A stretch of 64,000 nucleotides of DNA, from contig NC_014165.1 in the NCBI RefSeq assembly GCF_000092645.1, forward strand, positions 2,418,001 to 2,482,000, written 5' to 3'. Both the position numbers and the translations under genes were made by a program. The stretch is from Thermobispora bispora DSM 43833 (GTDB lineage Bacteria; Actinomycetota; Actinomycetes; Streptosporangiales; Streptosporangiaceae). Positions 1 through 8,324 of this stretch are shown one piece after another (within the stretch, counting starts at the first letter, position 1; each line of letters begins with the position of its first letter). The notes beneath the pieces are model-generated. The model saw only the letters and a program-made list of their open reading frames with translations, searched no databases and had not been told where the DNA came from.

Positions 1-1015
1 CGCCGAGCACCTGGTGGGCCCACCGGCGGCGGGCGAGCCCCGCGCCCTGGTACACGGCGGAGCGGATGAGCGGGTGGCGGAAGCGCACCCGCGTCTCCGA
101 CACCCGGATCAGCCCGGCGGCCTCGGCCGCCTCGAGCGCGGACGCGTCGATCCCGGCGTGGGAGGCGGCCCGGAGCAGGGTGACGGCGTCGATCTCGTCG
201 TCGGCCGCGGCGAGGAGCAGCAGCCGCTGAGCGGCCACCGGGAGCGCGGACACCCGCTCGAGGTACGCGCGCTCCAGGGCCGGGCCGACCGGCAGCGGGC
301 GCGGCAGCGGGGCCCGGCCGGCGAGCTGGGCGGCGGAGAGCCGTTCGGCGATCTCCAGCAGGGCGAGCGGGTTCCCGCCGGTGTGGGTGATCAGCCGGTC
401 GAGCACCGGTCCGGCGACCGGGCCGCCGGACCGGGCCCGGATGAGCTGTTCGCAGGCGGCGGGCTCCAGCCCGCCGATGGTCATGACCGGCGCCCAGGAG
501 AACGGCTCGGGCGGCTCCGGCCGGGTGGCGGCGAGCAGGGCGATGCCCTCCGCTTGGAACCGCGCGGCGGCGAACGCGAGCGCGTCGAGCGACGGGGCGT
601 CGAGCCAGTGGGCGTCGTCCACCACGACGAGCACCGGCCTCTTCTCGGCCAGCTCCGACAGGAGGCCGAGCACGGCCACGGAGACGAGGAACCGGTCGGG
701 GGCCGGGCCGTCCTCCTGGCCCAGCGCGGCGCGGATCGCCGTGCGCTGCGGCGCGGGGAGCCCGCCGATGAGCTCGGTGACCGGGCGGAGCAGCCGGTGC
801 AGCCCGGCGTAGGGCAGCCGCGCCTCGGACGGCGTGCCCCGGGCGCACAGCACGGCGAAGCCGTCGGCGTGCGCCGTGACGCTGTTGAGCAGCGCGGTCT
901 TGCCGATTCCCGGCTCGCCGACCAGCACCCGCACACCGCTTTCCGACCGTGCCGCCGCCTCGATCACCGCGGTGAGCTCGGCGCATTCCTGCACACGGCC
1001 GTATAACACGGGCAT
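1..1015 (-). CDS. LuxR-family (LAL/MalT-like) ATPase regulator, C-terminus outside window
   Basis: About 338 residues are visible from an ATG at 1015, and the frame stays open to the left edge. Residues 33-40 read GEPGIGKT (Walker A) and are followed by a Walker-B-like run, VLVVVDDAHWLD. This is the AAA_16/STAND ATPase layout of large ATP-binding LuxR regulators. The C-terminal LuxR helix-turn-helix that such proteins carry (usually about 900 residues in all) would lie beyond position 1, so its presence is inferred. Start choice: the frame opens at MPVLYGR, typical for the family, but the ribosome-binding site (GGCGGA, only 2 nt away) is weak. The inducer and target genes cannot be read from the sequence. 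It is divergent from the lipase at 1257. Confidence 0.85.
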   Translation of the reverse strand, partial: MPVLYGRVQECAELTAVIEAAARSESGVRVLVGEPGIGKTALLNSVTAHADGFAVLCARGTPSEARLPYAGLHRLLRPVTELIGGLPAPQRTAIRAALGQEDGPAPDRFLVSVAVLGLLSELAEKRPVLVVVDDAHWLDAPSLDALAFAAARFQAEGIALLAATRPEPPEPFSWAPVMTIGGLEPAACEQLIRARSGGPVAGPVLDRLITHTGGNPLALLEIAERLSAAQLAGRAPLPRPLPVGPALERAYLERVSALPVAAQRLLLLAAADDEIDAVTLLRAASHAGIDASALEAAEAAGLIRVSETRVRFRHPLIRSAVYQGAGLARRRWAHQVLG

Positions 1016-1256
1016 TTCCGCCACATTTCGAAGTTACTTGTCAGTTAAGGCCGAGTGAATAGGCAACCGCCCACTCCCGGCCGCGCCCCGGGCCGGCCGG
1101 GAAGTGCGGCAGCCCAATCGGATCCTCCGTATTGCGCCCGGTCGCGCGCCGCATGAGAAGACCGGCGATTTCACCGGTGCGCGCGCAATGCGATCGGGCC
1201 GACTCTTTCGGCGGCACCGCCAATCCCCCTGCGGGCCGTACGAAGGAGGATCCCCC

Positions 1257-1934
1257 ATGGCACGTGCGTTACGGCGCGTCGCCGCGGCAGTGATACTCGT
1301 GGCCGCGGCGATTCTCTCCCCCTTCACCACCCCGGCGAAAGCCGCGACCCCTGACCCCGTGATTTTCGTGCACGGCTGGTCCGGCGCGGACTGGAACTGG
1401 GCCGTGATGATCGCCGACTTCCAGCGCAACGGCTGGCCCAGCAACCGGCTTTTCGCCTGGAATTACGACTGGACGCAGTCGAACGCCGTCACGGCGCAGA
1501 AGCTCGCCGCCTACGTCGACCAGGTGCGCGCGCAGACCGGTGCCGCCAAGGTGGACATCGTCACGCACTCGATGGGCGGGCTGTCCTCGCGGTACTACCT
1601 GAAGTTCCTCGGCGGCACCGCGTACGTCGACGACTGGGTGTCGATCGGCGGCCCGAACCACGGCACCAACGCCTCGTACCTGTGCAACCTGCTGATGGTC
1701 TCGTGCGCGGAGATGAACTACAACTCCGCGTTCCTCACCCAGCTCAACGCGGGCGACGAGACCCCCGGGCCGGTCAACTACGGCACGTTCTGGTCGAACT
1801 GCGACGAGATCATCAACCCTGACTCGAGCGTGCTGCTCGACGGCGCGGTCAACACCTACGTCGGCTGCATCGGCCACATCTCGATGCTGGCCTCGCCGTC
1901 GGTCGCGCAGAAGGTCCGCAACTTCATCCGCTGA
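1257..1934 (+). CDS. secreted triacylglycerol lipase / esterase (alpha/beta hydrolase)
   Basis: A 225-residue exported lipase. Residues 1-29 are a classical Sec signal peptide: RR near the N-terminus, a hydrophobic core, and an AKA cleavage site. HGW at 39-41 fits the oxyanion hole, and THSMGG places the nucleophile at Ser105. The only late histidine in a GHxS context is His207, the likely catalytic base, with an Asp in the segment before it. Several cysteines in the second half could form disulfides, as expected of an extracellular enzyme. The size and motif match small actinomycete lipases (Lipase_2/EstA type). The ATG at 1257 is chosen over upstream in-frame starts because of a GAAGGAGGA ribosome-binding site 5-6 nt upstream and because only this start exposes the signal peptide. 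Confidence 0.9.
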   Translation: MARALRRVAAAVILVAAAILSPFTTPAKAATPDPVIFVHGWSGADWNWAVMIADFQRNGWPSNRLFAWNYDWTQSNAVTAQKLAAYVDQVRAQTGAAKVDIVTHSMGGLSSRYYLKFLGGTAYVDDWVSIGGPNHGTNASYLCNLLMVSCAEMNYNSAFLTQLNAGDETPGPVNYGTFWSNCDEIINPDSSVLLDGAVNTYVGCIGHISMLASPSVAQKVRNFIR

Positions 1935-2004
1935 CCTTCGGCCGATCCGCCTGTCACCCGGCCGCCTTCCACTACCGTCGCCACACCACCACGCGGCCGT
2001 CCGC

Positions 2005-2038
2005 GCGCCCTCACCGGCCCGCTCGCCGGTGAGGGCGC
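2005..2038. terminator. bidirectional hairpin terminator between convergent genes
   Basis: A perfect 13-bp inverted repeat (GCGCCCTCACCGG with its complement) surrounds an 8-nt loop. It lies between the lipase stop (1934) and the FMN-reductase stop (2262), which converge. No U-run follows, as is common for actinomycete terminators. The rest of the 327-nt gap (1935-2261) shows nothing recognisable. Confidence 0.7.
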
Positions 2039-2261
2039 CGCCGTGCCGTACGGCACCGCCCAGGGCCGGCCCGGCGCGGCGGGCGGGCGCCATGAGCGGG
2101 CCGTCCATGCGGCCCCACGGCCAGGCCGGGCGGCGCGGCGAGCGCGCCAGGTGCCCGGGCATCGCCGGGCCGGCGGCGACCCGGCGGACGCTCGTCTCCC
2201 GGGCGCATTCCCAGATCCGCCGCGCGGTGCCGTCGCGGCTCCCCGTACGGCGGAGCGGAGG

Positions 2262-2855
2262 TCAGGCGGCGCGCAGGCCCTTGAGGGCCGGGGCGAGCCG
2301 GGCGAGCTCACTGAGCATCGCGTCGGCCGCCTGGTTCATCACGTCGTTGGGCCGCAACCGGCCGTCGTCGCCGAGGTACCGGTTCACGTACGGGATGGTC
2401 ACCGCCTCGGCCACCGGCATCATCTTCAGCCCGGTGACGACCTGCTTGAGCATCTGCACCGCCCGGGTGCCGGCGGAGACGCCGCCGTAGCTGGCGAACC
2501 CGACCGGCTTGTACAGCCACTCCTGGTGCAGGTAGTCGATCGCGTTCTTCAGCACCGCGCTGAAGCCGTGGTTGTACTCGGGTGTGACGAAGACGAACGC
2601 GTCGGCCCGCTCGACGGTCGCGCTCCACTCCTTGGTGTGCGGGTGGACGTACTGCCGGAGCCGCGGGTGATTGGGCTCGTCCAGGAACGGCAGGTTCACC
2701 TCGGCGAGGTCGATCAGCTCCACCTGGAACGCCCCGTGGGCGACCGCCCGGTCACGCAGCCACCGGGCCACGGGCAGCGCCACCCGGCCGGGCCGCGTGC
2801 TTCCGATGATGATCTGCAGCGTTGGTTGCCCCAACGTCTCCCCCCACGAACACAA
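2262..2855 (-). CDS. NADPH-dependent FMN reductase family protein (flavodoxin-like quinone/azo reductase)
   Basis: A 197-residue flavodoxin-fold oxidoreductase. The FMN-phosphate loop IIGSTRPGR begins at about residue 16, and the family motif TPEYNHGFSAVLKNAIDYL is intact. Such enzymes use NAD(P)H to reduce quinones, azo compounds or free FMN in the cytoplasm. The start is uncertain: TTG at 2855 gives the full frame but has no good ribosome-binding site, while TTG at 2834 has GGGGGAG only 3 nt upstream. The gene is divergent from an HxlR regulator, an arrangement known from electrophile- and diamide-responsive systems such as YodB/AzoR and HypR. Regulation by the neighbour is therefore a good inference, supported by the dyad at 2884-2900. 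Confidence 0.88.
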   Translation of the reverse strand: MCSWGETLGQPTLQIIIGSTRPGRVALPVARWLRDRAVAHGAFQVELIDLAEVNLPFLDEPNHPRLRQYVHPHTKEWSATVERADAFVFVTPEYNHGFSAVLKNAIDYLHQEWLYKPVGFASYGGVSAGTRAVQMLKQVVTGLKMMPVAEAVTIPYVNRYLGDDGRLRPNDVMNQAADAMLSELARLAPALKGLRAA

Positions 2856-2883
2856 GCTGTGACTTGCTCAACAAAGCATAGCG

Positions 2884-2900
2884 ACTAAGAATTCCGTAGT
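2884..2900. promoter_or_regulatory. candidate HxlR operator in the divergent promoter region
   Basis: An imperfect 17-bp dyad has outer arms ACTA and TAGT and a GAATTC core, between the FMN-reductase start and the HxlR start. YodB/HxlR-type operators are described as TACTA-spacer-TAGTA dyads, which this resembles. The region is also the most AT-rich part of the locus. Assignment to the HxlR protein is inference. Confidence 0.5.
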
Positions 2901-2951
2901 AGGAAGCGCGTGGGACCCACGCCCCTGAGCGGATCGGACGGTCGACGGAAC

Positions 2952-3341
2952 ATGTGCGAAGCGCGCCGCTGCTCGAAGTTCCACCAGGCGGTCGAGCTCA
3001 TCGGCGCCCGCTGGTCGGGCGCGATCATCCACGCCATCTTCACCGGGCGGCATCGCTACGCCGAGCTCAAGGCGGCCATCGCCGGGGTGAGCGACACCAT
3101 GCTCAGCCAGCGGCTGCGCCGGCTCGAGGGCGAGGGGATCATCGAGCGGCGGGTCATCCCCAGCACCCCCGTGCAGGTGGAGTACCACCTCACCGACAAA
3201 GGGAAGGAGCTGGAGCCGGTCATCGAGGCCCTGACCGCGTGGGCCGAGAAGTGGATCACCCTGGAGGAGCCCGGCGGCGGGCGGCAGGGCGAGGCCGCCC
3301 CGGCGCGGCCCGGCGACGCGGATCCCGGCTCCGCCCGCTGA
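2952..3341 (+). CDS. HxlR-family winged-helix transcriptional regulator
   Basis: A 129-residue MarR-like winged helix of the HxlR family. The conserved opening (a Cys, then FHQAVELIGARWSGAIIHAI), the recognition segment (FTGRHRYAELKAAIAGVSDTML) and the wing (IIERRVIPSTPVQVEYHLT) are all present. The C-terminal 20 residues are a low-complexity Gly/Ala/Pro tail. Cys2 and Cys7 sit where redox-sensing HxlR members (YodB, HypR) keep their reactive cysteine, so a thiol-switch mechanism is plausible. An in-frame GTG at 2910 with AGGAAG upstream would add 14 residues; ATG 2952 matches the usual family N-terminus better. It probably controls the divergent FMN reductase and itself. Confidence 0.88.
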   Translation: MCEARRCSKFHQAVELIGARWSGAIIHAIFTGRHRYAELKAAIAGVSDTMLSQRLRRLEGEGIIERRVIPSTPVQVEYHLTDKGKELEPVIEALTAWAEKWITLEEPGGGRQGEAAPARPGDADPGSAR

Positions 3342-3474
3342 GGACGGCCCGGCACCACCGCCGCGGCAACGCGCCTCGGCCGCACCGGCGCACTCAGCCG
3401 CACCGGCGCGCCTCGGCCGGTCATCCGGCCGGCCGTACGGCACGCCCGGGGGCGGCCGGTCACCCCGGTCCGGC

Positions 3475-4566
3475 TCAGCGGCCGGACCACTCCCGGAGGA
3501 TCTCGTCGATATCGCTGGCCGTCTGCCCGATGGGGTTCACCCCGCCGCCGGCGGTGCGGGAGAACCGGGGCGCCACGCCCGCCTGGGTGACCCCGTCCAC
3601 CGTCACCACCGAGCCCCGGGCGGCGATGTGCGGGTGGCGCGGCACCTCGGCGAGGCTCAGCACCGGGGTGACGCAGGCGTCGCTGTCCGCGAAGAGCTCC
3701 GCCCAGTGGTCGCGCGGGTGCTCCCCGAACCGCCGCTCGAAGATCTCGTGGAGCTTGGGCCACTGGGACGGGTCGTTCCGGTCGGGCAGCGTGGCGAGGT
3801 CGAGCCCGAGCTTCTCCACCATCTCGGCGTAGAACTGCGGCTCGATGCACCCGACCGCGACGAAGCCGCCGTCGGCGCACCGGTAGGTGCGGTAGTACGG
3901 CGCCCCGCCGTCGAGGAGGTTGCTCGCGCGCCGGTCCCGCCAGAGCCCGGCGCTGTACATGCCCCAGGCCATCTGCATGAGCGAGCTGACCCCGTCGACC
4001 ATGGCGATGTCGACGACCTGGCCCTCGCCGGAGCGCTCCCGCTCCAGCAGCGCGGCGAGGATGCCGACCACCGCGAGCATGGAGCCGCCGCCGAAGTCGG
4101 CGACCAGGTTGAGCGGCGGGATCGGCCGCTCGGCCTCACCGATCGCGTGCAGGGCGCCGGTGAGCGAGATGTAGTTGATGTCGTGCCCGGCCCGCTGGGC
4201 GAGCGGACCGGTCTGCCCCCAGCCGGTCACCCGGGCGTAGACGAGGCGCTTGTTCCGGGCGGTGCACTCCTCCGGTCCCAGGCCGAGCCGCTCGGTCACC
4301 CCGGGGCGGAACCCCTCGAGCAGGACGTCGGCCCGGGCGATGAGGTCGAGGACCTTGGCCTTCCCCTCCGGCTGCTTGAGGTCGACGACGACCGTGCGCC
4401 GGCCCCGGGTGGCCGGGTCGCGCATGGCTCCGGGGATCCCGGCGGCGCCGGGACGCTCCACGCGCACGACGTCCGCCCCCAGGTCCGCGAGGATCATCGC
4501 CGCGTGCGGGCCGGGGCCGATGCCCGCGAGCTCCACCACACGCGTTCCGGTCAAGGGTGACGCCAC
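3475..4566 (-). CDS. CaiB/BaiF CoA-transferase family protein, alpha-methylacyl-CoA racemase type
   Basis: A 363-residue class III CoA-transferase fold protein, the usual length of alpha-methylacyl-CoA racemases (AMACR/MCR). The N-terminal signature [20 protein letters not shown] and the segment [14 protein letters not shown], around the proposed catalytic Asp, are intact. AMACRs epimerise 2-methylacyl-CoAs so that S-specific acyl-CoA dehydrogenases can act on them in beta-oxidation of branched chains or sterol side chains. That fits the divergent crotonase and acyl-CoA dehydrogenase genes starting at 4887. It begins at GTG 4566 with GGAGGAG a few bases upstream. A formyl- or succinyl-CoA transferase activity cannot be excluded by motif alone. 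Confidence 0.88.
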   Translation of the reverse strand: MASPLTGTRVVELAGIGPGPHAAMILADLGADVVRVERPGAAGIPGAMRDPATRGRRTVVVDLKQPEGKAKVLDLIARADVLLEGFRPGVTERLGLGPEECTARNKRLVYARVTGWGQTGPLAQRAGHDINYISLTGALHAIGEAERPIPPLNLVADFGGGSMLAVVGILAALLERERSGEGQVVDIAMVDGVSSLMQMAWGMYSAGLWRDRRASNLLDGGAPYYRTYRCADGGFVAVGCIEPQFYAEMVEKLGLDLATLPDRNDPSQWPKLHEIFERRFGEHPRDHWAELFADSDACVTPVLSLAEVPRHPHIAARGSVVTVDGVTQAGVAPRFSRTAGGGVNPIGQTASDIDEILREWSGR

Positions 4567-4886
4567 TTGCTCCTCCGTGCCCGTTCCACCCGCCCGCCCG
4601 GGCGGCGAGGCTTGATCGATCTCGGATGCTTAGTCACGCTATCAAACGTGATATCCCCTGACCTTTACGGAAATCTCATCAGATTGTGGAAACGCACAAT
4701 CGAAACCCGGCCGCGGACTCCGGGCCGGGATCGGAAACCGTGACATCCTGAGCGGACCGGCGGTGCGCCCACCGCCACGGCGCGGGCCCGGCGCCCGCCC
4801 ACCCGAGACGCCTCGCCGATCGGCCGCGGGAGCCGTACCGCGGCCGGGGAGGCGGGACCGCACAGACCGAGCCATCGAGGAGCACC
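4567..4886. other. divergent intergenic region, no gene seen
   Basis: 320 nt between the divergent racemase and hydratase genes. An AT-rich patch at about 4620-4700 (around TAGTCACGC and GTGATATCC) is the likely promoter area for both directions. No clear operator could be assigned. Confidence 0.4.
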
Positions 4887-5648
4887 ATGGGCGACCTGGT
4901 CCTGATCGACCGGCCCGCACCCGGCGTCGCGGTGGTGACGCTGAACCGGCCGGCGAAGTACAACGCGCTCTCCGCCGCGCTGCTGCAGGAGCTCACCGCG
5001 GCCCTGGAGCGGCTCGCCGGCGAGCCGGAGCTGCGCGCGCTGGTCCTCACCGGGGCCGGCCCCGCCTTCTGCGCCGGGCTCGACCTCCGCGAGCTGGAGG
5101 CGGGCGTCAAGATCGCCGGCCCGGAGAGCATCCGGCCGCTGCAGAACTTCCCCGTGCCCGTGATCGGCGCGATCAACGGGGTGGCGGTGACCGGAGGCCT
5201 CGAGCTCGCCCTCGCCTGCGACTTCCGGGTGGCGAGCGAGCGCGCCCGGTTCGCCGACACCCACGCCCGGGTGGGCATCGTCCCCGCCTGGGGGATGACC
5301 GCCCGGCTCAGCCAGGCGGTGGGCCAGGCCTGGGCGCGGCAGATGAGCTTCACCGGGGACTTCGTCGACGCCGCGCTCGCGCTGCGCATCGGCCTGGTCA
5401 ACGAGGTCGTGCCGCACGACCGGCTGCTCCCCCGGGCCGTGGAGCTCGCGCAGAGCATCGCGACCACGGTGCCGGAGACCCTGCGCCGGATCCGCGAGAT
5501 CTACGACATCATCCGGGACGGCACGGGCGCGGACGGGATCCGGGCCGAGCTGGAGACCGCCGGGCAGGGCCTCGCGCTCGCCGACCCCGCCGGGCTCGCC
5601 GAGCGCCGGCGCGCCCTCATGGACCGCGGCCGGGCGCAGACCCGGTGA
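4887..5648 (+). CDS. enoyl-CoA hydratase/isomerase (crotonase) family protein
   Basis: A 253-residue crotonase. The oxyanion-hole segments are clear: FCAGLDL near residue 61 and NGVAVTGGLELALACD near 97-112. Glu106 occupies the first catalytic glutamate position (Glu144 of the rat hydratase). The second glutamate (Glu164) is not conserved: the matching stretch reads FADTHARVGIVPAWG. This places it in the sub-family of actinobacterial EchA proteins with one acidic residue, so hydratase activity should not be assumed; isomerase or another CoA chemistry is possible. ATG 4887 follows GAGGAGCACC. It heads the set 4887-9521, which encodes consistent acyl-CoA chemistry, although a 161-nt gap with its own promoter-like signals separates it from the next gene. 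Confidence 0.9.
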   Translation: MGDLVLIDRPAPGVAVVTLNRPAKYNALSAALLQELTAALERLAGEPELRALVLTGAGPAFCAGLDLRELEAGVKIAGPESIRPLQNFPVPVIGAINGVAVTGGLELALACDFRVASERARFADTHARVGIVPAWGMTARLSQAVGQAWARQMSFTGDFVDAALALRIGLVNEVVPHDRLLPRAVELAQSIATTVPETLRRIREIYDIIRDGTGADGIRAELETAGQGLALADPAGLAERRRALMDRGRAQTR

Positions 5649-5689
5649 CACCCCGGGGCTCGCGCCGCTCCCCGGCCGTGCCCGCCTTG

Positions 5690-5706
5690 ACGGAACAAAG
5701 TTCTGT
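5690..5706. promoter_or_regulatory. candidate operator/promoter upstream of the acyl-CoA dehydrogenase operon
   Basis: A 17-bp dyad, ACGGAACAAAGTTCTGT, has arms that pair at 7 of 8 positions around the centre (core GAAC-AAA-GTTC). It overlaps a TTGACG -35-like element at 5687-5692 and has CATGAT (5712-5717) as a poor -10. TetR-type repressors often control actinobacterial acyl-CoA genes through such sites. No regulator gene is adjacent, so the binding protein is unknown. Confidence 0.45.
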
Positions 5707-5809
5707 ATGCCCATGATCTGTGCGAGCCGCCGTACGCGCCCGCTCGCACGCCCCGGCCGGTGCGGCCGAGCGCGCCGGGGCACCGCAGAGCCGTCCGCGG
5801 AGGAGAGCC

Positions 5810-6970
5810 GTGACCCTGACCCCGGAGGAGCAGCAGATCGTCGACCTCGCCCGCGCGTTCGTGGACGAGCAGGTGCGCCCGCGGGTCCGCGAGTTCGAGC
5901 CGGACGACGTCTACCCGGCCCCGCTCATCGACCGGATGAAGGAGCTCGGGTTCTTCGGCATGCTCGTCCCGCCCGAGTACGGCGGCGCCGGCGTCAGCAT
6001 GGCCTGCTTCGCCCGGGTGAGCGAGGAGCTCGCCCGCGGGTGGATGAGCCTCGCGGGCGCGATCGGCGGGCACTCGGTCATCGCCTACCTCGTCCGCGAG
6101 TACGGCACGCCGCGGCAGCGGGAGGAGCTGCTCCCCGGCATGGCCGACGGCAGCATCCGGGCCGCGATGGCGCTCACCGAGCCGGACGGCGGCAGCGACC
6201 TGCAGGCCATGCGCACCGTCGCCACCCTCACCCCCGACGGGACGGCCTACCGGGTGCGCGGGGTCAAGACGTGGATCTCCAACGCCCGGCACGCGTCGGT
6301 CATCGGCCTGCTCTGCAAGACCGACCCCCGGGCCGAACCCCGGCACAAGGGGATCAGCGTGCTGCTCGTCCACCGCGACCACGGGTACACGGTCTCCCGG
6401 AAGCTCCCCAAGCTCGGATACCGGGGCGTCGAGGCGTGCGAGGTGGTCTTCGACGACGTCACCGTGCCCGCGGACGCCGTGCTCGGCGGCGAGCCCGGGC
6501 GCGGGTGGGCGCAGATGATGCGCGGGCTGGAGGTCGGCCGGGTGCAGGTGGCCGCCCGCGCGGTCGGCGTCGCCCAGGCCGCCTTCGACGACGCGCTCGC
6601 CTACGCCCGGCAGCGGGAGACGTTCGGCAAGCCCATCTGGCAGCACCAGTCGGTCGGCAACCTGCTCGCCGACATGGCCACCAAGGTCCACGCCGCCCGG
6701 CTGCTCACCCTGGACGCCGCCCACCGGATCGACCAGGGCAAGCGCGCCGACCTGGAGGCGGGCATGGCCAAGCTCTTCGCCTCCGAGGCCGCCATGCAGG
6801 TCGCCCTCGACGCGATCCGCGTGCACGGCGGCAACGGCTACTCCCGGGAGTACGACGTGGAGCGGTACTTCCGCGACGCGCCGCTGATGATCGTCGGCGA
6901 GGGCACCAACGAGATCCAGCGCCAGGTCATCACCGGGCGGCTCATCGCCCGGGCCACCGGCCGCGAGTAG
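5810..6970 (+). CDS. acyl-CoA dehydrogenase
   Basis: A 386-residue FAD-dependent acyl-CoA dehydrogenase, the usual length. It has the N-terminal helical domain, the central beta-domain signature AMALTEPDGGSDLQAMRT, and the C-terminal helical domain with RQRETFGKPIWQHQ and IRVHGGNGYSREYDVERYFRD. Glu364 in GEGTNEIQ is at the catalytic-base position of short/medium-chain enzymes. It introduces an alpha,beta double bond into an acyl-CoA and passes electrons to ETF. GTG 5810 is chosen because GGAGGAG lies about 5 nt upstream; the earlier in-frame ATG at 5720 would add a low-complexity Arg/Ala-rich extension. It is followed after 57 nt by a CoA transferase gene, probably in one operon. Confidence 0.93.
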   Translation: MTLTPEEQQIVDLARAFVDEQVRPRVREFEPDDVYPAPLIDRMKELGFFGMLVPPEYGGAGVSMACFARVSEELARGWMSLAGAIGGHSVIAYLVREYGTPRQREELLPGMADGSIRAAMALTEPDGGSDLQAMRTVATLTPDGTAYRVRGVKTWISNARHASVIGLLCKTDPRAEPRHKGISVLLVHRDHGYTVSRKLPKLGYRGVEACEVVFDDVTVPADAVLGGEPGRGWAQMMRGLEVGRVQVAARAVGVAQAAFDDALAYARQRETFGKPIWQHQSVGNLLADMATKVHAARLLTLDAAHRIDQGKRADLEAGMAKLFASEAAMQVALDAIRVHGGNGYSREYDVERYFRDAPLMIVGEGTNEIQRQVITGRLIARATGRE

Positions 6971-7027
6971 GCGGACCCCGGACGCCAGGGTCCCCGGGAA
7001 GGCGCAGGCCGACAGCGGGAGGATGCC

Positions 7028-8323
7028 GTGACACGGGAACCGGAGCAGACCACGCGGGCCACCGGGGCCGGGCCGGCCGTACCGGCCGGGACCGCGGCGG
7101 CCCCGCTGCGGGGCATGCGGATCGTCGAGCTGTCCGCCTTCGTGGCCGCGCCGCTGTGCGGCCTCACCCTCGCCCAGCTCGGCGCCGACGTCATCCGGGT
7201 CGAGCCCATCGGCGGGCAGGTGGACCGCACCCGGTGGCCGCTCGCTGCCTCCGGCACCAGCCTCTACTGGACCGGGCTGAACAAGGGCAAGCGCGCCATC
7301 GAGGTGGACCTCCGCTCCGCCGAGGGCCGGGCCCTGGTCACCGACCTCATCACCGGTGGCGGGCCGCGCGGCGGCATCGTGGTGACCAACGCGGAGCTCC
7401 CCGGCCTGGCGTACGAGGACCTGCGCGCGCACCGGCCCGACCTCGTCTACGTGCGGCTCACCGGGCGGTGGGACGGGCGGACCGCGGTCGACTACACCGT
7501 CAGCGCCGAGACCGGCATGCCCGCGATCACCGGGCCGGCCGGGGTGGACGGGCCGGTCAACCACGTGCTCCCCGCCTGGGACGTCGCCGCCGGGCTGTAC
7601 CTGGCGGTCGGGCTGCTCGCCGCCGAGCGCCACCGGCTGCTCACCGGCGAGGGCCAGCAGGTGACCGTGGCCCTGCACGACGTGGCCCTCGCCACGGTCG
7701 CCACCCTCGGGTACCTGGCCGACGCCCAGCTCGGCGGCCGGCCGCGGGCCAAGGACGGCAACCACGTCTACGGCACCTACGGCCGGGACTTCCCCACCGC
7801 GGACGGGCACCGCGTCATGCTCGTCGTCCTCACCGCGCGGCACTGGCGGGACCTGCTCGACCTCACCGGCCTCGGCGAGGCGTTCGCCGCGGTCGAGCGG
7901 GCCCTCGGCGCGGACTTCACCCGCGAGGGCGACCGGTACGCCCACCGCGCGGTGATCGACGCCCTGCTCGAGCCGTGGTTCGCCGCCCGCCCGCTCGCCG
8001 AGATCGAGGCGGAGCTGTCCGCCCGCCGCCTGCTGCACGCGCCGTACCGGACCTTCGAGGAGCTCGCCGCCGACCCCGCCGCGCTGCTCGCCGCCAACCC
8101 CGTGCTCGCCCTGCTCGACCAGCCCGGGGTCGGCCCGCACCTGGCCTCCCGCTCCCCGCTGGTGATGAACGGCGAACGCGGGGACGCCCGCCCCGCGCCG
8201 TCGGTCGGGCAGCACACGGACGAGGTGCTCACCGAGGTGCTCGGCCGCTCCCCCGAGCACGTCGCCGCGCTGCGGGAGAAAGGGGTGGTCGGCCGGAACC
8301 GGCCCGCTTCGAAGGAGGACTGA
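7028..8323 (+). CDS. CaiB/BaiF CoA-transferase family protein, 2-methylfumaryl-CoA isomerase-like
   Basis: A 431-residue class III CoA-transferase fold protein. After a 28-residue disordered Ala/Pro-rich leader, the stretch MRIVELSAFVAAPLCGLTLA, then QLGADVIRVEPIGGQVDRTR and LNKGKRAIEVDLRS, resembles my recollection of Chloroflexus 2-methylfumaryl-CoA isomerase (Mct) more than CoA:carnitine or formyl-CoA transferases. Mct moves CoA within one molecule. The usual transferase Asp region is altered (TVALHDVALATV), so the exact reaction is open. GTG 7028 follows GGAGGATGCC. It ends one nucleotide before the next start, so translational coupling with the second acyl-CoA dehydrogenase is likely. 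A pathway for branched C5 or dicarboxylic CoA esters is an inference. Confidence 0.85.
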   Translation: MTREPEQTTRATGAGPAVPAGTAAAPLRGMRIVELSAFVAAPLCGLTLAQLGADVIRVEPIGGQVDRTRWPLAASGTSLYWTGLNKGKRAIEVDLRSAEGRALVTDLITGGGPRGGIVVTNAELPGLAYEDLRAHRPDLVYVRLTGRWDGRTAVDYTVSAETGMPAITGPAGVDGPVNHVLPAWDVAAGLYLAVGLLAAERHRLLTGEGQQVTVALHDVALATVATLGYLADAQLGGRPRAKDGNHVYGTYGRDFPTADGHRVMLVVLTARHWRDLLDLTGLGEAFAAVERALGADFTREGDRYAHRAVIDALLEPWFAARPLAEIEAELSARRLLHAPYRTFEELAADPAALLAANPVLALLDQPGVGPHLASRSPLVMNGERGDARPAPSVGQHTDEVLTEVLGRSPEHVAALREKGVVGRNRPASKED

Positions 8324-8324
8324 C

